DNA from: Alphaproteobacteria bacterium
GTDB lineage: Bacteria; Pseudomonadota; Alphaproteobacteria; Rhizobiales; Rhizobiaceae
Assembly (NCBI GenBank): GCA_018823835.1
Contig: JAHJHT010000002.1
Coordinates: 62,001-126,000 of the forward strand
Length of the DNA: 64,000 nucleotides
Direction: 5' to 3'
The position numbers and the translations under genes are program-made. Shown in pieces: positions 59,432 to 64,000 of this stretch. Each line of letters starts with the position of its first letter. Position 1 is the first letter of the stretch. Under the pieces are notes generated by a model. That model ran no database searches and had not been told where the DNA came from. It worked only from the letters and a program-made list of their open reading frames with translations.

Positions 59432-59896
59432 ATGGACCGCCCTCCCTTGCCACCGTTCACCGCCGAGACCGCGGCCCGAAAGGCGCGCAGAGCAGAAGAC
59501 GCCTGGAATTCGCGCGATCCCGCGAAAGTCGCGCTCGCCTATACCGAGGACAGCGTCTGGCGCAACCGCTCGGAGTTTCTCACCGGCCGCAAGGCAATCG
59601 AAGAGTTCCTGACGCGCAAATGGGCGAACGAGCTCGACTATCGCCTGGTCAAGGAAGTCTGGGCCTTCCACGAGAATCGGATTGCCGTGCGCTTCGCCTA
59701 TGAATGGCACGACGCCAGCTGTCAGTGGTACCGCGCCTATGGCAACGAGAACTGGGAGTTCGACGCGCACGGCCTGATGCGCCGGCGGATCGCAAGCATC
59801 AACGACCTGCCGATCACGGAAAGCGACCGCAAATTCCACTGGCCGCTCGGCCGCCGGCCCGACGATCATCCGGGCCTGAGCGCGCTCGGCCTCTAG
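59432..59896 (+). CDS. DUF1348 / NTF2-like protein
   Basis: [49 protein letters not shown]. Confidence 0.88.
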   Translation: MDRPPLPPFTAETAARKARRAEDAWNSRDPAKVALAYTEDSVWRNRSEFLTGRKAIEEFLTRKWANELDYRLVKEVWAFHENRIAVRFAYEWHDASCQWYRAYGNENWEFDAHGLMRRRIASINDLPITESDRKFHWPLGRRPDDHPGLSALGL

Positions 59897-59912
59897 CAAG
59901 CAGGAGGGAGCA

Positions 59913-60524
59913 ATGACTTCCGTCTATTCGAGCGACGTGGCGTTCACGCCATCCGTGAAGGCAATCCAGGCGCGCAAGGGTTCGCGCCAGGGCTATGCGC
60001 ATATGGAGGAGAAAGGCGGCTGGGCTACGCATATCCCCGACGATCTCAAGGCATTCGTCGAAGCACAGACCAGCGTGTTTCTGGCAACGGTGAACGCGGA
60101 AGGACAGCCCTACATCCAGCATCGCGGCGGACCGGCTGGCTTTCTGCGGGTGATCGACGAACAGACCATCGGCTTCGTCGATTACGCGGGAAACCGGCAG
60201 TACATCACCGCCGGAAACCTTGCTGAAAACGCCAAGGCGCATCTGTTTCTCATCGACTACGCCCACAGGCGGCGGGTGAAGATCTGGGGCACGGCCAGGG
60301 TAGTAGAGGGCGATGAGGAATTGATCGACAGGCTGATGCCCGAGCACTACCGGGCCCGCCCCGAACAGGTGGTGCTGTTCACCGTGACGGCCTGGGACGC
60401 CAATTGCCCGCAACATATCCCGCAGCGCTTCGAGGCGGCCGACGTCGCGGCGGCCCTGGCAGAACGCGACAAGCGTATCGCAGCGCTGGAGGCCGAGGTG
60501 GCGAGATTGAGCGCGCCCGCGTGA
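59913..60524 (+). CDS. Pyridoxamine 5'-phosphate oxidase-family flavoprotein
   Basis: FVEAQTSVFLATVNAEGQPYIQHRGGPAGFLRVIDEQTIGFVDYAGNRQYITAGNLAENAKAHLFLIDY. Confidence 0.85.
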   Translation: MTSVYSSDVAFTPSVKAIQARKGSRQGYAHMEEKGGWATHIPDDLKAFVEAQTSVFLATVNAEGQPYIQHRGGPAGFLRVIDEQTIGFVDYAGNRQYITAGNLAENAKAHLFLIDYAHRRRVKIWGTARVVEGDEELIDRLMPEHYRARPEQVVLFTVTAWDANCPQHIPQRFEAADVAAALAERDKRIAALEAEVARLSAPA

Positions 60525-60562
60525 CGGGCGACCGGCATCACGCCGGTGGCGAGTCGTCGCCT

Positions 60563-61768
60563 CTATTCGACAGAAGTGCCGAAGACCGCGATCAGGACTC
60601 CGAGCAGCGACAGTGCCAGATAGGCGGGCGCCCGGCGTCGATGGCCGGCGCTGCGCCAGGCGGCCGCGGCGGCGATCAACGCCTGCAGCGCGTAATACAG
60701 CGCAAAGGCGCGCGATGCGAAGCTGATGATCTGAAAGACATCGAGCGACCAGGTCAGCAGCAACCCGACACCGACGAGCAGTGCATAGGCCATCCTGGCA
60801 GGCACGGTTCCCCGGGTAAGCTCGCTGATCAGCCCGCCCGACCCGCTGGTGTCGGCAACCGCAGCGCTGAACTGGGCGCTTAGGGCTGCCGCGACCAGCA
60901 GGACAGGAAGAATTGGCGCCACGATTTCCATCATCGTGATGATCGCCGTTTCATCCAGAGCGAGCGCCTTTGGTGGCAGGGCGAAGGACAGAAAGCCGAT
61001 ATAGATCATGTATATGAGCGTCGAAATGCCCTGAGCCCAAAGCATCGACCTTATGCGCATCCCGGTTGAATAGCTGGCGCCGAGATAGCGCGAGGTCTCG
61101 AAACCCTGCACGGTGACGATCAACCCGAAGGCCAGGGTAATGCCTGCCCACCCCGTCAGAGCCGGTGGATCGAGTACCAGTTCGCCCGCTCCGGCCTGTC
61201 GGAAGAAGAAGCAGCCAAGCCCGACCAGCAAGCCCCCGATAATGGCAAGCTTGATGCCGACGGACACTTGCTCCATTCGCTCGAGCGCCTTGAAGCCGCG
61301 CGTCCAGCCGACCGCCAGGATCAGCAGCAGCACCCCGCTGGTGAGCATCTTGGCATGCAGATCGTCATTGACCGGCGTCAGGCTGACGCCGAACGCACCG
61401 AACAGGTTGAGGTAGTAGGCAACCGAAATGAAGTAGGCGAAGGCGAGAGCCCAGGAGGCAAGCGTTTCGACCCGGACCTCCAGTTCAGGCCGCTTGTCTA
61501 CCTCGCGGTCGATGACTTCGATGTTGAAGCGAATGGCGCTGCCGAATGCCCATGCGACGGCGCATAGCGCCGCCATGACCAGCGGCGCATACATGCCGTA
61601 GGAAGCATCGAGGATAGGCCCCAGAACCAGGAAACCGCTGCCGATGATCGAGGCAAGCGGCGTGATGGTCGCCCGCCAGGTCGGCGCCCGGGCCAGTCGT
61701 GGATAGACGAGAAGTGCCGCCACCGCGAGGGTGGCGAGCAGAACCAGAGCGTTTTGCATGCCCGGCAT
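60563..61768 (-). CDS. Multi-TM transporter-like membrane protein (APC-superfamily-like)
   Basis: About ten hydrophobic helices; PLASIIGSGFLVLGPIL and related motifs. Confidence 0.6.
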   Translation of the reverse strand: MPGMQNALVLLATLAVAALLVYPRLARAPTWRATITPLASIIGSGFLVLGPILDASYGMYAPLVMAALCAVAWAFGSAIRFNIEVIDREVDKRPELEVRVETLASWALAFAYFISVAYYLNLFGAFGVSLTPVNDDLHAKMLTSGVLLLILAVGWTRGFKALERMEQVSVGIKLAIIGGLLVGLGCFFFRQAGAGELVLDPPALTGWAGITLAFGLIVTVQGFETSRYLGASYSTGMRIRSMLWAQGISTLIYMIYIGFLSFALPPKALALDETAIITMMEIVAPILPVLLVAAALSAQFSAAVADTSGSGGLISELTRGTVPARMAYALLVGVGLLLTWSLDVFQIISFASRAFALYYALQALIAAAAAWRSAGHRRRAPAYLALSLLGVLIAVFGTSVE

Positions 61769-61820
61769 GGCTACGTGCGGACGGGCTTGCCGATTGAGCT
61801 AAGCCCGACCGCCTCGTGCG

Positions 61821-63623
61821 TCAGTGGTTGTCCCTCGGCACGCCCCTGGTGTGGGCGACGTCCTGGTACTTGATTGCCGGCTTCAGCACCATGCCATCCG
61901 AAAACTGGTCGACGATGCCGCGCTGGATCTCCTGCCAGGGGGTCTGGTGTTCCGGGTACTTGTAGCCGCCATTGTTCTGCAGTTCGGCGCGGCGACGCGT
62001 GATCTCGTCATCGGTGACCAGGATGTCGGCCGTGCCCTTGCGCAGATCGATCCGGACGCGGTCGCCGGTCCTGACCAGCGCCAGCCCGCCGCCGATGGCG
62101 GCTTCAGGGGAGGCATTGAGGATCGACGGCGACCCCGAAGTGCCCGACTGGCGGCCGTCGCCGACGCAGGCGAGAGCGTGAATGCCCTTCTTGATGAGGT
62201 AGGCCGGCGGCTGCATGTTGACGACTTCCGCACCGCCAGGATAGCCGACCGGACCGGCGCCGCGCATGAACAGGATGCTGTGCTCGTCGATTTTCTCTGC
62301 GGGATCGTCGATGCGGGCGTGGTAGTCCTCCGGACCGTCGAAGACCACGGCGTTGCCCTCGAAGGCCTCCGGATCCTTGGGGTTGGAGAGGTAGCGCTGG
62401 CGGAATTCCGGCGACACGCCACTGATCTTCATTATGGCGCTGTCGAAGAGATTGCCCTTCAGGTTGATGAAGCCGGCGTCCGCCATCAGCGGCTTGCCGG
62501 CGGAATAGATCACGTCGGGATTCTCGTTGGTGACGTTCTGGCAGTTCTCGCCCATCGACTTGCCATTGACGGTAAGGGCACCGGGATGCGGCAGCAGGCC
62601 GCCCTTCATCAGTTCCATGACGACGGCCGGAACGCCGCCCGCATGGTGGTAATCCTCACCGAGGTATTCGCCGGAAGGCTGCAGATTGACGAGCAGCGGG
62701 ATCTTGTGGCCGACCTTCTGCCAGTCGTCATTGTCGAGCTTGACGCCGAGGTGACGGGCGATGGCGTTGAGGTGGATCGGCGCGTTGGTGGAACCGCCGA
62801 TCGCCGAGTTGACGACGATGGCGTTCTCGAAGGCTTCGCGTGTCATGATCTGCGAAGGCTTCAGGTCCTCGTGGACCATGTCGACGATGCGCTTTCCGGT
62901 CTCGTAAGCGACCTGGCCGCGCTCGCGGTAGGGAGCCGGAATTGCCGCCGATCCCGGAAGCTGCATGCCGAGCGCCTCGGCAAGCGAGTTCATGGTGGTC
63001 GCCGTGCCCATGGTGTTGCAGTAGCCGACGGACGGCGCCGAGGAAGCAACGATGTCCATGAATTCATCATAGCCGATCTCGCCGGCCGACAGGCGCTGGC
63101 GCGATTCCCAGACGATGGTGCCCGAACCGGTGCGCTTGCCCTTGTGCCAGCCGTTCAGCATAGGGCCGACCGACAGCGCGATCGCCGGAATGTTGACGGT
63201 CGCAGCGGCCATGAGCAGCGCCGGGGTGGTCTTGTCGCAGCCGATTGTCAGGACGACGCCGTCGAGCGGATAGCCGTAGAGCACCTCCACGAGCGACAGG
63301 TAGGCGAGGTTGCGGTCGAGCGCTGCGGTGGGGCGCTTGCCGGTTTCTTGGATCGGGTGGCAGGGAAACTCGAAGGGCACGCCGCCAGCCGCCTCGATGC
63401 CGGCGCGCACGCGCTTGGCAAGCTCAAGATGGTGGCGGTTGCAGGGCGACAGGTCGGAGCCGGTCTGGGCGATGCCGATGAGCGGCTTGCCGGACTGCAG
63501 TTCCTCGCGCGTCAGCCCAAAATTGAGATAGCGCTCCAGATAGAGCGCCGTCATGCCCGGATTGTCGGGATTGTTGAACCATTCCTGCGAACGGAATTTC
63601 TTCGTGGTGGTCGGGCCTGTCAT
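61821..63623 (-). CDS. IlvD/Edd-family dehydratase
   Basis: [62 protein letters not shown]; start trimmed to [15 protein letters not shown]. Confidence 0.9.
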   Translation of the reverse strand: MTGPTTTKKFRSQEWFNNPDNPGMTALYLERYLNFGLTREELQSGKPLIGIAQTGSDLSPCNRHHLELAKRVRAGIEAAGGVPFEFPCHPIQETGKRPTAALDRNLAYLSLVEVLYGYPLDGVVLTIGCDKTTPALLMAAATVNIPAIALSVGPMLNGWHKGKRTGSGTIVWESRQRLSAGEIGYDEFMDIVASSAPSVGYCNTMGTATTMNSLAEALGMQLPGSAAIPAPYRERGQVAYETGKRIVDMVHEDLKPSQIMTREAFENAIVVNSAIGGSTNAPIHLNAIARHLGVKLDNDDWQKVGHKIPLLVNLQPSGEYLGEDYHHAGGVPAVVMELMKGGLLPHPGALTVNGKSMGENCQNVTNENPDVIYSAGKPLMADAGFINLKGNLFDSAIMKISGVSPEFRQRYLSNPKDPEAFEGNAVVFDGPEDYHARIDDPAEKIDEHSILFMRGAGPVGYPGGAEVVNMQPPAYLIKKGIHALACVGDGRQSGTSGSPSILNASPEAAIGGGLALVRTGDRVRIDLRKGTADILVTDDEITRRRAELQNNGGYKYPEHQTPWQEIQRGIVDQFSDGMVLKPAIKYQDVAHTRGVPRDNH

Positions 63624-63833
63624 GATGGTCTCCGGAATGCTGCCCCGCATCGATATGACAAGGACACTGCCGCAGCAAGGGGGCGCGGACGGCGGGCGTC
63701 CGCGAATCGTCTCTTTTGTCGGACAAATAGCATCTTTTTGGAGTTTTCACGCGAACATTGCTGCACTTTGGTGCGATAGACAGGGACAGAGCGCTGCGCT
63801 ACGGGTTCGGCCAAACGGATGCTGGAGAGACAG

Positions 63834-64000
63834 ATGGCGTTGGTGATCGAAGGTGAAGAGCGCGTCGACGCGCCTGTGGAAAAAGTCTGGGCGGCCCTCA
63901 ACGATCCCGACACGCTGCAGACGTGCATTCCGGGGTGCCAGAGCCTCGAAAAGAAGTCCGACACCGAGCTGGCGGCCAAGGTCGTGCTGAAGGTCGGGCC
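63834..64000 (+). CDS. CoxG/SRPBCC-family protein (carbon monoxide dehydrogenase subunit G-like), 3'-truncated by window
   Basis: MALVIEGEERVDAPVEKVWAALNDPDTLQTCIPGCQSLEKKSDTELAAKVVLKVG; open to window end, absent from the ORF track. Confidence 0.85.
   Translation, partial: MALVIEGEERVDAPVEKVWAALNDPDTLQTCIPGCQSLEKKSDTELAAKVVLKVG

Noticed and set aside
1-64000. CRISPR arrays, rRNA genes, intact transposases or integrases
   Set aside because: No regularly spaced direct repeats, rRNA-like sequence or recognisable transposase/integrase proteins were seen.

Overview
The window is alphaproteobacterial chromosomal DNA; gene content and protein features resemble Rhizobiales/Phyllobacteriaceae (inferred from family content, not tested). 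It has two parts. (1) About 1-10.1 kb is a visibly less GC-rich accessory block, phage- or island-like. It carries small ORFans, a DUF5681 protein, an XRE regulator with a set of ATAC-N3-GTAT palindromes, tandem NRR-leader paralogues and several long perfect hairpins. Its right edge coincides with a GT2 glycosyltransferase that appears 3'-truncated. (2) About 10.1-64 kb is conventional coding DNA: class I LysRS, a beta-oxidation operon with a MerR (LiuR-like) regulator and palindromic operators, PodJ, TauE/TIGR02186, the ligase-associated Lhr/PdeM/exonuclease/ligase DNA-repair cluster, ThuA/Gfo-Idh-MocA, tRNA-Thr(CGU), PPK2, a dpp operon, an acyl-CoA ligase with a histone-H1-like tail, pgi, a MocR/MttB pair sharing TGGACCA motifs, a LysR/oxidative-detox cluster, an IlvD/Edd dehydratase and the start of a CoxG-like gene. 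The most interesting items are the island with its XRE operator array and hairpins, the MocR-MttB putative regulon, the palindrome over the thuA ribosome-binding site, and a stem that may occlude the start of the 8046 ORF. Product calls come from reading the translations by eye; no database search was run.
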